Origin: Burhinus oedicnemus
Taxonomy: Eukaryota; Chordata; Aves; Charadriiformes; Burhinidae
Assembly (NCBI GenBank): GCA_008921705.1
Contig: VFFE01009084.1
Location: forward strand, 2,125,139 to 2,189,138
Direction of reading: 5' to 3'
DNA: 64,000 nucleotides
Shown piece by piece: positions 1-13,039 of this stretch (positions are counted from its first letter, which is position 1; each line of letters begins with the position of its first letter). The position numbers and the translations under genes are program-made. Under the pieces are notes generated by a model. It saw only the letters and a program-made list of their open reading frames with translations, had not been told where the DNA came from and searched no databases.

Positions 1-3000
1 CTTCTCTCCCTCCAGTCTGTCCACATGTCTCTTGAATACAGTGCTTAAATTAAATTCAATGGAGTTCTCCTGCTGAGACTCCATCAGGGCAGGAAGAGAT
101 TCACAGTCACCACCCATGTCTTACATATTATTCTGCTCCTTATCCATTGCGAACTGACATCTGCCTTTCGCAACATCCCCACACTTTCTGTTTAATTTGT
201 GATCTATCTGTATCTCCTTCCTCTCTCACACCTGTACTACGCACCCTTTCGGGAAGTGACTTCCCAGTCCGCTCCACCTCAACAGCAGTGAGTGCCATGT
301 AGACAGAGCTCTGCCCACTATGGAAACAGCAACAGTAAATAACAATGCATTAGATCATTACTGCTACCGTATTTTACGGGTGCACTGCTTCAGATTTGGA
401 ATCCGTTTCTGTGACCATTATCCAGCTGAAGGTCACAGTAGCTGGTTTGTCCTCCTGATCTAATGTCAGGTTTCCTGTCTGGGAATTCAAAATCTTCAGT
501 AGACAGAAGACGTACCTCATGCTCCAGCAGCCACTGCTTTGTGACACGAGCAGTGCAAATGCTGAGTATTAGATACCGTGAACCAATCTCACTCACTCTA
601 CTTTCATCAAAAACCCCATTATCTTCAGTAGGACTTTCTCTTGGGTGTACAAGTGAAACATGGGCCTGCTGCTTCTTTACAGCTTCTTCATACCTGCCCC
701 CTCACACTTCTCATTTGGTAACATAAACCAGGATTACTTTAATAAAGGAAAAGGAAAATATTTCACTATGCTTGTCACATGCTCTTTCACAGCCTGTACG
801 CTGGTGGGCTTTCTTGCCCAGGGGAAAGAGAAAGGTCAAGGCACAGAAATACCCAAGTCTTCTTCAGCTTTCGCTCCGGGACACAGTTTATTATCTAAAC
901 ATCAAATTCATAAAGTAACACAAAGCAAAGCTATTCCCTCATCCAAAGCCAGCTGCAGGGGCTCCCAGGCTTTCCATGCCAGAAAAAGGGCACACATCTT
1001 CATCTAAACCCCTGCTGAATCAAGTGACAAGCAGGCAGCCTGTAACCCCTTCCTGACTGTTTAACCCTGTCACAACGGGGTTTGCTGTTGTGAACGTTTT
1101 ATTGCAGGGCTGGAGCAGACAGTTTTATACTCGTTCAGGTTTTTGAGCGCACAACACTTTAAAGGCTAGATTTGTGCATCAGTTCGTACAGCAGCATTAG
1201 ATAATTTTGCTAAACTTATTTAAAAATCAGGCTATTGAATGCTATAGGTGATTCTTTTTTTTTTTTTTTTAAACAAAATGGAAAGCTTTCTTCATCAGAA
1301 CAAGCCTGTACATACATTTTAGCTTTCAGAAATACACTGGCCACAGGAAGACCAACAGTGTGTTTAAGAGTTCATAACCTCTGAGAAGCTGCTACTAGAT
1401 GCGAGTTTTCTACACTCAGCCAAAGTATGAAGACAAATGGGGAAGAATAACAATGAAGATATGCAAAAGTGTTATGTATTTTGGATGCCTAGAACTGAAA
1501 AACATGATAGTAAACAGTAAACTAATAAGGAAAAGAAGAGTTTTTAAAATAAAACCAATTCCTCAAAAGGGCAGATAAACTGGAGGGTTATGAACAGGAA
1601 GCAAGAAATAGCAAAGCAGAGAGGAGAAAAGCAAACATTTATTTTCAAGACTGCTTCAGATAAACGCCTTTCACAAGCAGACCATGGTTGCCTGCTGTAC
1701 TGTGGGCTTGTGAAGATGAAAGGCAACGTTGGTGTGTTTGACTTAAAAACAGGAGTAAAAACTCAGTCCCTCAATCGTTATCCTGCAAATTTAAACATCA
1801 TTTTCCTGGATGCTGGCTGTACAAGGTTTATCTTAACAAGCTAGAGAACAGTAGAACGGATACTGGGCAGATCCACATACTATTATCACTCCCAATGTTA
1901 TGGGGAAGCTGAGGCACAGAAAACATTAAATGTGCTTATGGCCAGAAATATAAACTTAGACGGCGCTCTTGTAACAATAACTCCATCTTGTTTTCTGCTA
2001 TTTTAACAATCATTTTATGATGGCCTCATTTGTAAGAGTAGCACTTGACTCTCTGTACCTTGTCCCACTGTCTCTGAGGGAAGTGTGAGTAGCAAACTCT
2101 GTCCCATAAGTCCCATAAAACTGGGTTTAACTTCTGTTGTTTTCACTTCCCTAGAGATAAAAGGTGGCACTGAGAATGAACAGGATCCTTTCCCTTTCCT
2201 GAACCTCCAAACGAAATGTCTAATTAATTCCTTTGGTGCAGCCTTTAACACCGGATTAAGACACATACCAGAAAAAAAAACACTAAAGTTTCAGACCTCA
2301 AGGTTAGTTTACTTGCCTGGCAGATAAAAACACTTCCTTTCTGCTTGAAGACGTAGCTAATGTGATGTGGAATCACTGAAACAATTTAAAAAAAATAAAA
2401 TGTCAGTAGGCTTTCTCTGTGGTTACTTTCAAGGGTAAGCAAGCCAGTGTGCAGGCTCGGCACTGGACCTCACATCTCCTTGCAGTCTTCTGCTGTAACT
2501 ACAAGACTAACTACTCTCTCTTTCTCTCCTGCAGGACCATGCAACCCATGAGTGGTGGATATTCTTTAAATCTTGCTAGGGGAGGCTAGCTCAAATGAAA
2601 TCTCTCCAAGCAGTGTGGGGGGCTGAGACCCATGCAACAAAGTGTGGATCCCCTCTCCATCACAGGCCCCCACACCTCAGTAGTGCTGCATCCCTGCACA
2701 CTCAGCACTGACTCCGTTGCCACGAATCATCTCGTTTGTAGCTTCCTCCTCCACCTCCAAGCTTCTCCCTGCCATGCCAGAGTATGAACAAACAGGGAGG
2801 TGTAAATATCCTACCCACCTTTTTTGCCTGATTTTCATAAAGCTTACATGAGATCAGTTGCAGGCGCAGCCATGAACAAACTACAGCCCGGATAACGTGA
2901 TCATACATTCCTTGCCTGAAGAGAGGGCAAGACTTGGGCTCTACAGAAAATTACAATATAGGCCTTTACATAACTGGTAGATTAACTAGGAACCAAATCA

Positions 3001-5315
3001 GGTTCTGTCACTTTAAAACTTTCCTCCACCCTCCATCACCTCCATCCATCAGTTGCCTGCAGCATGTATATTGAGGAATCGCGTGCAAACCTTACCATAA
3101 CCCAAGGCTTAACATAAACTATATTCTTTCAGGTCATTGGCAAATAACAGGTATATCCGGTTGTGCCTTTGTACTTGCCTGCACGCAAATTAAAAGCGCA
3201 TGTAAAGTTACAATAATCAAAGTCAGTCAGAGGGAAGGGGAGGAGAGCTGGGGGATAATAACCGGGGAATCAGGTTATTTATCTTCACAGGGAAGCCACT
3301 GAGAGGAGCCTGCTTGCATGCCATTTACACCTCAAAAGAAAGACAGGGGCAAACCTGGCTTTTGGCCAAAGCCATCCCCTAGAGCGCCCCAAGCTGTGCC
3401 TAATCCTGCCTTCTCCCTGCATCTGATAAAGCACCCTGTTACCTCCACTGCTGCTACTTCTTCCCCACAGTGCCGTACAACATTTTACGCTTCCTCCTTG
3501 ACCGCAGGGTGAGAGTGTTTCAATGGGAGAGGACAGCGGCCAAGATGGACTTTGGGCTTTCTTCTTTGGGAGACCTTTGCTCCTATGGTCTCAGCTACCG
3601 CTGCTTTCACCTTTGCCATGAGGGTGCACCTCCAGTGCGGTGCTGCCTCTGCAGCTGCGTCACCCCCTGTTCCCCGACAGAGCCAGCACCCTGCAGGGTG
3701 ACCCCAGAATCCACCGCGCTGCCCTGGGTGGCCATGGGCTCCTGCACTGCCCTCCCTTCTGGAGGCAGCCAGCAAGCCTTCGTGCAGCCAGCCTGAGCCT
3801 GGGTGTGGGCTGCTTGGGAAAGGGAAGAATTTATGGCAATTTTTTTTCTGTCTTTCTCCCTTGGCGTGCCATGAGATTAACAGACATTAGCAAATGCCTC
3901 TTCCCGGAGTGCTGTGACAAGACAAAACCTGCCCTGACTGGCACCTGCAGTCTGTTTCCCTCGTGGTCTTTGATCTGCCATTGCTGAAGGTTAGAAGACC
4001 TGAATGGCTCAGAAACAGACACTTCCTTAGGTTTGCTTCCAAACGCTAGGAGCAATCTGTATGTGTCAAGAGTGTTTTCTCTCCCTGCCGAATTTACTGA
4101 GGGCTAGAGGAAATCTTTATTATTATTATTTGTCTTACAGGATGAGTCAACTGCCAACTGTCTTGATCAAGATTGCAGCCCTCACATGGAATACTGTAAA
4201 AACCTCTTAAGCGCAATTTTCCATCGTTGACCACAGATACCACAAAGGGAGTTTCCCTTATCCCCTAGTTTGAATATACTTTCTCTAAGTCTTCAAATTA
4301 AAACACGTGCAAATAAACAAATCCCATTTCCCATACCCCAGGGAAGAGCATGAATAATTTTATAGGCTAGAGTATTACCCACATACATCCCAGTCCCTAG
4401 AATTTGAGTCATTTCATTTACCGCTGAAATGCAGTTACTGCTGGAGGCAAATACACCAAACCCTTGCACAACAGAGCAGAGGAAGCCAAGAATGCTCTGC
4501 TGCAAAGGGATGTGCGAATGTTTCCTCAGATGAGCTTCAGCAACAAAATCACTGAAGGTCCCGGTTGGGATTCACACACTTCCATCTGACAGGATACTTC
4601 AGCAAAGCCCATGTAGCCAGAACTGCTCTTTCTGGTGGAAAATCTATCACTCTACAGCTTCTTCACAAATACTATTCACCATTTTATTGACCTGCAGTAA
4701 TGGAAGTGAGAAGGGGGGTGAGCATGTTCTCTTGCTCATTTGAGCAGGGCTATCTAAGGGGTGACATTTACAAGCAAATCCTTGACTGACATGAAATTTC
4801 TTAGGTTTGTGACATGAATCTCCTTCGGGAAATCCCAGATAAAAGCCTGTCTCCTCATGATCAAAAGCCAGGCAAAGCCCTCATGAAGCTCAAATTGTTG
4901 TGTTCCTGTCTGGTTCAGCTACCATCTCGACAACCAGTTTGTGGCCAGCACCACCTCCTCCCTCAGAGCACCTGAAAACCTGAAAGGAGCAGTACTAAGG
5001 ATAATATTTTTTTTTTAAAATGCTGAAAACTTCCCATTATAACATTTCAATCCTTTGGACAAGAAATTACGCCAGACCCTATGGAGTCCATGCCTAATTG
5101 CGTGAGCAAGTCTGGTGTATCCACTTGAACGTGCAGGCAAGCAGAACAGGCTTTTCAGAAGTTAGAACTGAAGCCCAAATGGGAGAGACACTGCCAGCCC
5201 TGTGAAAACACCAAATGGGCACAGGTAGCCAAGACCTGCCTTTTGCACTCGACGCTATGCTTCAGCAACAGTCCCAGTCTGACTCCAAAAGAGAAAGCGT
5301 ATTTTTTTTATATTT

Positions 5316-5342
5316 TATATATATGTGTGTGTGTACACACAC
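5316..5342. repeat. Alternating purine-pyrimidine tract (TA)n(TG)n(AC)n
   Basis: The bases alternate strictly between pyrimidine and purine for 27 nt: a TA block, then TG repeats, then AC repeats. The inner part, 5327-5342, is a perfect 16-nt palindrome (four GT then four AC). Such tracts can adopt Z-DNA or cruciform structure and are length-variable. No gene is close to it. Confidence 0.8.
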
Positions 5343-7549
5343 TTATACTAGACCCCTGGCATCACTTTCTGAAGTACTCTTGGGTGTATGCAGCCCAGTC
5401 CAAGAACACCCTTAAGCAGCAAGACTGAAGGTATCATAACAGGGGACAATGTAACGCTCCCACGTCTGTGCAGCTCCCTTACCTAGATCAGACCTGCATC
5501 CCCCACTACATAACCAGGTTTATTCTCCAAAGGAAGGAGAATTCTGAAATTCAATTGGATTGCTCTAGATTCAAATTGTGTTGCCTATTTTAACATTTTG
5601 ATAGGTTGTTCTGCTATCAAGGCAACAAAGAATGGTACACATGCAATAGAAACTGAAGAACCCAAATGACCAATATTTGTATCATGGGAAATTATTGCTT
5701 GGGAAGTGGTGAGCTGAACTTTCATAGGCTGGGCTAATCAATGGCTAGGAGACCTAGGAAACAAGATAGGAAAACGCATGTTCTCATCAAAGAACTGTAA
5801 GTTTCTTCATACCATCTGTGCTTCACTATCTTCTTTCTCTGTGCAGAAGAGTCATGGTGTCTACTTGTACAGAGTTCCCTTAGCTGGAAACTCCAGGTCC
5901 TCCGTTACGTATAACTTTGTCCAGCTTTAATCACCTGACCTGAAATTTTCTATCCCTGAAAAATCCATGTTTCACATTGTAATTTTTAGGAATATTCAGT
6001 CCAAAACCAGTTGAGCCTATTTATAAGAACAAGGAAAATGCGTTCCTATTAAAACATGGTTGTGGCCTTTTCTTTGAAAAGCTTTGTAGCCTCAAGCTCT
6101 AAAGCAGGGACTTGACATTTGTCTGGATATTGTCTTTTCTCCCACATTTGCACCTTTTACTTTTCCCTTGATAATTCACTCAAATTTGGACAAATTTCCA
6201 AACTCTGAAAAATCGTATTTTGCACATCTGTATTAAAGACTTTGTAGAACTTCACAAGTAAATCTTCAAAAGCTTCACCCCTACAGAATATGCTTCTGCC
6301 TGTGAGTGAAGTAGATTTTGCTTTCAGCAGTAGCCCAGGACTGTTTTGAGCTAGCATATCCATCCCTACACTTGGGCATACAAGTGCCCCGGCATTTTCT
6401 AAAATGGCAAATACTAAACTCTTAGAGTCAGTAAAGCAAGTGCACTACAAATTTTGTCTCGCTACTACTAATACAACACCCAATAAAGTCTGGAAAACAA
6501 ATGAGAAATATAGTATTACTGCTTGTTAACATGCTAACAATATTGGCCCTAAGAAATGTTGTTATTTTTAAGCTTTAGAGTGATCTAGCACATCATACAG
6601 ACTGTAAGGTTTCTATACTTCAAAATAAAGATGGAACTTGGCAACACAGCTCTTGGTTCTGCAAACCTCAGAACCAGTGTGAGTATGGAAAGCTGCCGGG
6701 TGCCCCAGCGAGCCCCTTTGCTCCAGAGGGCGAGTGAGCAGGCACAACAGTTTGCCCACGTGTCACAGGTTGAGGATAGATACAATAATGCACATCTTGA
6801 GCAGTGCCTAAACTTTCCTAAATGTTGCTGGTTTGTCCATCTTCTTCAGGGTAGTTTTTTCAGAGTACTTTAATAAAGAGCATTTGTATAGTATAAATAC
6901 AAAGACACACAAATATGCCATGGATGAGTGCCCAACAGTGGGTAAATTAGATTTTGCTCTTTTGCTTCATAGCAGAAGACAATTTAGAAAGGCTTCTCAA
7001 AGGGTAGCCACAAAGTGATCAGCTCTGTGTTTTCCTCTCAAGAAAGACTTAGCTATGTGGATTCATCTAATACTGTCAAGAAAAGGCAGCAAACTTTGGA
7101 AAGAAATATTGTAGGAATTTGGCAAAGCAAAATCCAAAGTATTTCATAATCAAGTTTGATGCCTGAATTAAGTATAATGCTATGCCCTCATTTTCTGTAA
7201 TCATACCTGTGTGTTACCTGTGTGGAAGCAGACTGCAATGTATGCCCTTAATTTGAAAGTAACATGGAAAATGCAAACAGATGGAGAGGCTACAATTCAG
7301 ACCAGCACTGAGCTGAGCAAGTACTGGGAGGTTTCTTGCCTTCCCACAGCAGCTGCAGGAATTTGGCTCAGAATTAGGAGCCCAATTTAGCCTTTTCAAT
7401 AGCAAGGAAGAATTGAAATGAGCTGGGAAGTCAGTGGGAATGCAGGGAAGAGTGGAAGTCCAAGAAAAGCTGCAAGTTAATGAAGGTTAAGAATGCAATA
7501 TGTAACCACAAATACATATGCTTTAAAAAACATACCACAAATTCTTTAT

Positions 7550-7574
7550 TTTAGGCCACGGTGAGTGGCCTAAA
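7550..7574. repeat. Perfect 10-bp inverted repeat with 5-nt loop
   Basis: TTTAGGCCAC at 7550-7559 is exactly complementary to 7565-7574, with GGTGA between. The stem contains a GGCCAC/GTGGCC core. Pairing stops at both outer edges, so it is too short for a typical miRNA precursor. Function unknown. Confidence 0.8.
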
Positions 7575-10500
7575 TATATAACCCTGAATCATGGAGCTAC
7601 AGCTGGGTCCTATGTCTGCCTGGCACTCTGAGCAGCACTGAGGATGCGGCTCCTTGTATTTTGCTGACATCTCATGCCTAGCATCACAAGAAAGCTGCCA
7701 AACTGAGCAAAACCAGGAACCTGCATCAGACATCATCTCGTTATCATCCACACTCGTGGCACCCCAGTCTCAGGTTAGTTTTAATGCCACAATGCAGCAT
7801 GGTGTAGATAAGGCCAAGCAAGCAGGCACATCTATATGGTGCAGAGCAGCAAGCACTGATGGGGGCTGCCAAGCCAGCTGCCCCAGGTGGCACTATGTCT
7901 GGACTGCGTGCCTGGTGCAGATCTTCTGCTCCTGGAAACTTGAAGCGTAGTGGTAACTCTGCATCGTGCTGGATTGCAGTGTAAACATAATCTGAGTGAG
8001 CTGTTGTAAACATGGAGGTTTACAGGTTCTAACTGATTGTAATCTGATTGTTTTGATGGTGATTTTCCTGATTTACAGCAGTATTGTTAAGACTAGAGTC
8101 AAACTCCAGAGATACATATGCCTGTACATTGTACAGAGGTACTGAAAGCCTGTATAATTTTAAGCAGTCTGAAACAATAGGACATTGCATTTGTTTAAGT
8201 TTCCACGTGATTTGTGTTTTACAGTTACGCTATTCGTTTCGTCATCTTATATAGTATTGTGCAACACTTAGACAATCAGAAATAATATTTCCAAGGGATT
8301 ATTTAATGAAGAATGGCTTGGATCACCCTATAAACTGTAAACAATTCGTACAAACTCTGTAATGAAGCAATTCCAGGATAAAACATTGCTCAACTGTCAT
8401 ATAATCCACCTTGAGACTTTGTAAAATTAAGAGAGAGGAGGAAAAGATACATAGTTCCAGGTATGGTAAAAAGACAGAGAAACCCAGTGTGAGAGCGCTC
8501 TCCATGGAAAGCTGCAAAAGGACGAGGTAAGGAAAGAAAATGGGACAAGGTCAAGCCCTTGAGAAATTCCAGTTGCTGTTCATGAGGATTTATAAGCACC
8601 TTGCCAGTGTCCAAAAGAAATGACAATGGCTGCCATAGTTAGAAGGAAAACTGAGAATTGAGTCCGCAAACCCTTATTTAGGCAATTCCTAACACTTGTA
8701 AAAAATCTCTTAGGGGTTAAGGGCTTTTCTTGGAAAGGGGAGGACTGTGGCAGAGATATAAATTTCCTGTCAAAGGGCAAGTGAAGACTCTCCAGGTTGT
8801 GTAATTCCTTCTCCTTTATGAAACTTTGGCTTTCCTGTGGGTCCACCCACAAGGACTCTTGTCCACATAAATAAACACCTTCATTCAGAGTCACAGACGT
8901 ACTGATGTCCCCACAGACTCTGCCAGCCCCCCGTGTCTGGCATTGCTGTCAGATCAATCAGGATTTTTAACAGATTAGGCCTGAATTCCTTTCCCTTAAT
9001 CCCAAACCCACCCACTCCTGCCCCTTCAACTCCCTTTCTCTTCCATATCCTACATCAAGTAGGGCCTTCTAGGCCTCAGAAATAATTCATTTTAGGTGGC
9101 GTACATTTTCAGTGATTCAGTCTTCAACGCCTAACAAAACTAACTTTGACTCAGGAATTTGGGACCGGCTTCAGTAGGACCTGCATCTGAATTAAGTCCC
9201 CAGAACTGGGAAAAAAGAAACTCGCATTATCTAAGAGCACTTCTGAACTTCTATACTTCAAGAAACAAAAAAAGCTAGAAGAGTAAATAGAGGTAGGCAG
9301 GAGGGCAGTTTGTGGAATATAAGAGACCAAGGGCCTGATCATCCATTGCCTGTATTTTATACCACACTAATTCCTTGGTGTGATAAAATGCTTCACCCAA
9401 GCTACACTTGATTGTAAGGGACTAATCAAGGTCACATAGAATCCGAGCCTAGAAAACTGGGTGAACATTCATTGCATACAGTTAAAATCATACTCAGGCT
9501 GTAAGAGATGCAATAGTAAGCCAAGACTGTAAATATCCTGGTTGTACAGCACATAGTACAGGGGGATCAGCTGGTACTACCACAATAAAACTAAATATGT
9601 AAAATGGATTTTTCTTTCTCTCCTGTCTAATAGCGACAGAACTCCTGAAGACCAAAGAGAAGTGGGGAAAAAACATATTAAAAAAAATTAATGTTTTCTT
9701 ACAGGATAAAAAAAAAATGTACCAAGACTTGTAATACCTGGGCTCATGCCTTAAACTGTGAATCTGCAGCTCATAATAGTGGAAATGTGCTCCTTCCTCC
9801 GTACTGCCTGCTAGCGGCCAGGAAGCAATCCCATTTGCAGTATGATGTTGAGAAAAAATGTCAGCAGGAGCCAAAGCATACAGTGCAGCGGACCCATGCT
9901 CACTCACTGAACAGATGAGAAACAGTGGGGCCACTTGCAGCAGAGGTAAGAAATGGCAGGTCACCTTTGGAAGCCCCATGCTGAGGTGTTCTTCCCCTTA
10001 CCAACTGCAACCAGAGTTTGGCCACCTTGAGGACACTGTTTCGTTATAAATTCAGATTTACATGGGAGCTGGAAAGGAATCTGTTCTGCTTGCTCCAAAG
10101 TAAATGGCAATCTCTCACTTTGCAATACAACTAGTTTAAGTGCTGCATCGAAGAAAGGATTTAGGGACTTACTAACAAGAGCTGTAATGCCTGTGTTTTA
10201 GGCAACTGATTACCACAGTCACCAGGAAAAAGGCAAATTTACCTGCTGGCAATGGCAAATGCCCGGGACTGTAATCCAGAGCTCAGGTAACTGATCCAAG
10301 CTAGTGCTTACCACCCAGATCCAGTGCCCAGAACACTCTTTGCAGGGAGAAGCCCATGTCTCTTCTTTGACATGTGACCGATGAAGGAGGGAAGGGTGGC
10401 TGTCAGGGTGGGACAGGCCACTTCGCCTCAGCTGACTGGTTACAGCATGTGAAATTTGGTTTCAACCTTCTGATGGTGATGGAGAGATCAAGCTGCCTAG

Positions 10501-11369
10501 TCTCTCTCCAAGCTTGCCCTAACCTTAATGCCATAGGGATGGAGCTATCTTTGCTCCTCTTTGAAGCTGGACCATGTACTGGGCTGGACTGTAGGATCCT
10601 TCCAGTTCATCCCGGAGCTAGGGCTGGGAACAGGGAAGCTCACTTTTTCTGGCACTGCTCGGAAAAAGTGGTTTTGACACCTCTGTCACTTGGCAATGGC
10701 AGGAAGAAGCACAGTGTGTGCTCTGAGGCACACAGAGAGATACGGCTGATGTTAGTCTGAGCAAGAGGTAGCACCGCTGACTGGAGGAGCCCAGGACACT
10801 GACAGCAGCCAGGATTACGCTTCTTAGCAAAGACAGAAGCAGTAGCAGCCTGGCCAGGCCTGCGTTCACACCCTGAGCTGGGCTGACTCCCAGCATCTAA
10901 TTTTGCATAATCCCTAAACGCTACCAAAACACCTTCTTTTCTTCTCACGACGACACTGTAGAGAATCTGAAATAAATGTTGTATTTTAAAATTTTGCTTG
11001 GTACAGCAAAAACGACGACAACAAAGCAAGAGCGTTCTGATTTCCCGGGGAACAGTCTCCTTGATGCCTGGGGGTTTTGCAGCCCCGGTTCCCCCCGGGG
11101 CGCCGGAAAGCCCGGGGGGGGGCTTGGAGCGCCGCACCCCCCCGCCCCCCGCCAGCCCTCCCGGGGCGGGCGGAGGTGCCAGATTTAAGAGTAAAAAAGC
11201 GCCGTGAGCGGGAGAGCGGCGAGCGCAGGGCTGCAGGGCAGCGGGGCCGGCCGGGCTGCGAGCTGCCCGGCGCTTCCCTGCCTCCTTCCCCCCCCGAGCC
11301 GGTGTCAGGTATTGCGAGGAGGGGTAGGGGCCCGGGGAGGAGATGGCTGGAGGCTTTCCAGCCCCGGCT

Positions 11370-11394
11370 CACGCAATGCAAACTCCGCACGCAA
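11370..11394 (-). promoter_or_regulatory. Pair of xenobiotic response elements (AhR/ARNT sites)
   Basis: CACGCAA occurs at 11370-11376 and again at 11388-11394. On the minus strand both read TTGCGTG, matching the TNGCGTG consensus bound by the aryl hydrocarbon receptor/ARNT dimer. They are 18 bp apart start to start and lie about 150-170 bp upstream of a CATAAAAG box. CYP1B1 is an established AhR target gene, so position and sequence agree with dioxin-type induction. Occupancy is inferred, not shown. Confidence 0.6.
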
Positions 11395-11536
11395 CGGGGA
11401 GGCGACAGGCGGAGGAGGGGAAGCTCTCCGGCTTCCTCAGCCCCCAAGATGCAGGCGCGACTTTGCCTGCCGACAGAGAGGGCTGCGAGCCCGCTCCCCT
11501 CCCGGCACCTCCTCCGCTAAAACTTTCGGCCCCGGC

Positions 11537-11544
11537 CATAAAAG
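11537..11544 (+). promoter_or_regulatory. TATA-like box (CATAAAAG), presumed CYP1B1 core promoter
   Basis: CATAAAAG is a known functional variant of the TATA box. It sits inside the CpG island, downstream of the two XRE-type sites and about 1.5 kb before the start codon. It would place transcription start near 11,565-11,575. Other weak AT boxes exist (near 11,179 and 11,683), so this choice is tentative. Confidence 0.4.
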
Positions 11545-11567
11545 CATCCGCGGCTTAGCCGCTCCAC

Positions 11568-12178
11568 TTGGCGAGGGCCCAAGGGAGCTGGCAAATAGCT
11601 GCGACCCCTCAAGACAGGGGAAGGGCCAGCGGGGCTAACTGCGGCACGCCCGCACCGCGCCGCGCACCGCGGATGCCGGCGGATTTAAAGCCGCGAGTAC
11701 CAATGCCAGGCGCCCAAAGGCGGCTGCTCCGGCTCCGGCTCAGCCCGGGGGCAGCGGGCCGTCCTCCCCGCGCCCTCTGAGCCGCTCGCCTTCACTCCTT
11801 GCCACGGGCTGGGGTGGCCCCGTCCCGTCCCCGCAGCCCAGCAGGCGGGTGGGAGGGAGGGGACGGCAGCCCGCTCGCCCCCGGGCCGCGGGGCTGCGCC
11901 GGGCAGGTGGCTGCCGGCGGGGCGAGCGCCGAAGGGTTAAAGCGCTGGGAAGGTGATAATAACTCTGCGCTGGGATCGGGTGCAATTGGCATTTGCCCGC
12001 ACATGACCTGCCAAGCTCCGGGTGACAGGAACCGGGGCTCCTAATGAATTTCCCAGAGGCCGGGATCTGAAAGTCGCCGTCGCCGCTCTCCTCCCGGGGC
12101 TGCCCGTTAGAGCTGCCGCCGGCTGCCCGGCTCCTCTCCATCCTCCCCGAGGTCTCGGATGGAAGCAGCGTGCAACAG
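11568..12178 (+). other. CYP1B1: Probable non-coding exon 1 of CYP1B1 (approximate)
   Basis: The start codon lies one base downstream of a 3' splice site (AG at 13037-13038 after a pyrimidine tract), so an upstream untranslated exon must exist, as in mammalian CYP1B1. A plausible 5' splice site CAG|GTCAGT ends the exon at 12178. Other donors are possible (AAACG|GTAGGA near 12,261; AAG|GTGCGG near 12,399). The start is set from the TATA-like box. Transcript data would be needed to fix both ends. Confidence 0.35.
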
Positions 12179-13039
12179 GTCAGTTCTGCTACAGGCGCGC
12201 GAGGTGGCCCTTTATTTCACCCCTTCTTCCCCTCGCTGCTTCAGGAAGGCTGGAGCAAACGGTAGGAGCGGATGGTCCCCGGGCACGGGGGATGGGGAAG
12301 CGGGACCGGTCAGCTCTGTCACGCCGGGACCTCGGGCATCCTCCGCAGCCCATCCCCGGGGCCGGCGGCCGCCAGCCTGCGCTGCCGCGACGGGCACGAA
12401 GGTGCGGGGAGGAGGGAATGGCTCGGGACAAGAGGGAACTTCGTGGCCGTGTCCGGAGGTTTCCTCTCCGGAGCAGCGGGAAGCTCCGACGGCGGCGCGG
12501 GGAGCCCGTTTCTCGCAGGGGCTCTTTTGCCGGGAGGAACCATGTGCAACGCCGGGATGAACCTGTCTCCAGCGCACGGCGGCTGCCTGCATCTGCGAAG
12601 GCTCCTCAGGCGAGAGCATCCTCCTACCTCCCTTTCTGCCTCTCTCAGCCGTGACCTGGATCCTCCGCTGCAAACTTTCCCTACCGGGGTCGGGGGGGGG
12701 GACGGACGACGGGGACGGGACGGCCACGACACAGAGAGCAGCGGCCCCGGCGCCTAATATGATTTTTATCCCTTATTGACCGCTTGCCACTTGATTATCG
12801 ATTATGGCTTGTTTTTCGCACAGGATCCCGGCGGGCTTTAGGCACACGAGGAGCGTATAGCAAGGACGCACCCCGACCCTGAGCGCCGAGACGGCTGCCG
12901 GCGCCCCCCCCGCCACGCCAGCGCGCCCCTGACCCCTCGCCCGCCCGCAACGCTGCCTCTCCCTGCCTGCGGGCGACGGGGAGCTTCCCAGCCTCTCCGC
13001 AGGGTCGCTGCCCGCTGACTTTTCCCTTTCCCTTGCAGC

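Larger units (their letters stand above)
1..11049. other. Upstream flank of CYP1B1, no identifiable gene
   Basis: This 11 kb stretch is AT-rich and broken by stops in all frames. The open frames present (for example about 160 codons on the minus strand near 9.5-10.0 kb) have amino-acid composition and placement expected by chance and match no family I recognise. It contains a poly-T run at 1256-1270, an alternating TA/TG/AC tract at 5316-5342, a perfect hairpin at 7550-7574, and a GC-richer patch at about 3,460-3,800. One minus-strand ORF at 516-693 has splice-like edges and is treated as a finding, not a gene. In mammals the 5' side of CYP1B1 holds ATL2 at a distance and an antisense lncRNA; neither can be confirmed here from sequence alone. 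Confidence 0.6.

Noticed and set aside
8580..8894. 104-codon minus-strand frame with fairly balanced composition
   Set aside because: No clear splice sites or homologous family recognised; length is within chance expectation for a 64 kb window.
9494..9979. 161-codon minus-strand frame
   Set aside because: Hydrophobic, Phe/Ser-rich translation of an A/T-rich stretch containing A runs; no family resemblance or splice context.
11077..12757. Several 130-210 codon frames in the CpG island upstream of CYP1B1
   Set aside because: Overlap on both strands, biased Arg/Pro/Gly composition, no recognisable domain; expected in high-GC 5' UTR and promoter sequence.
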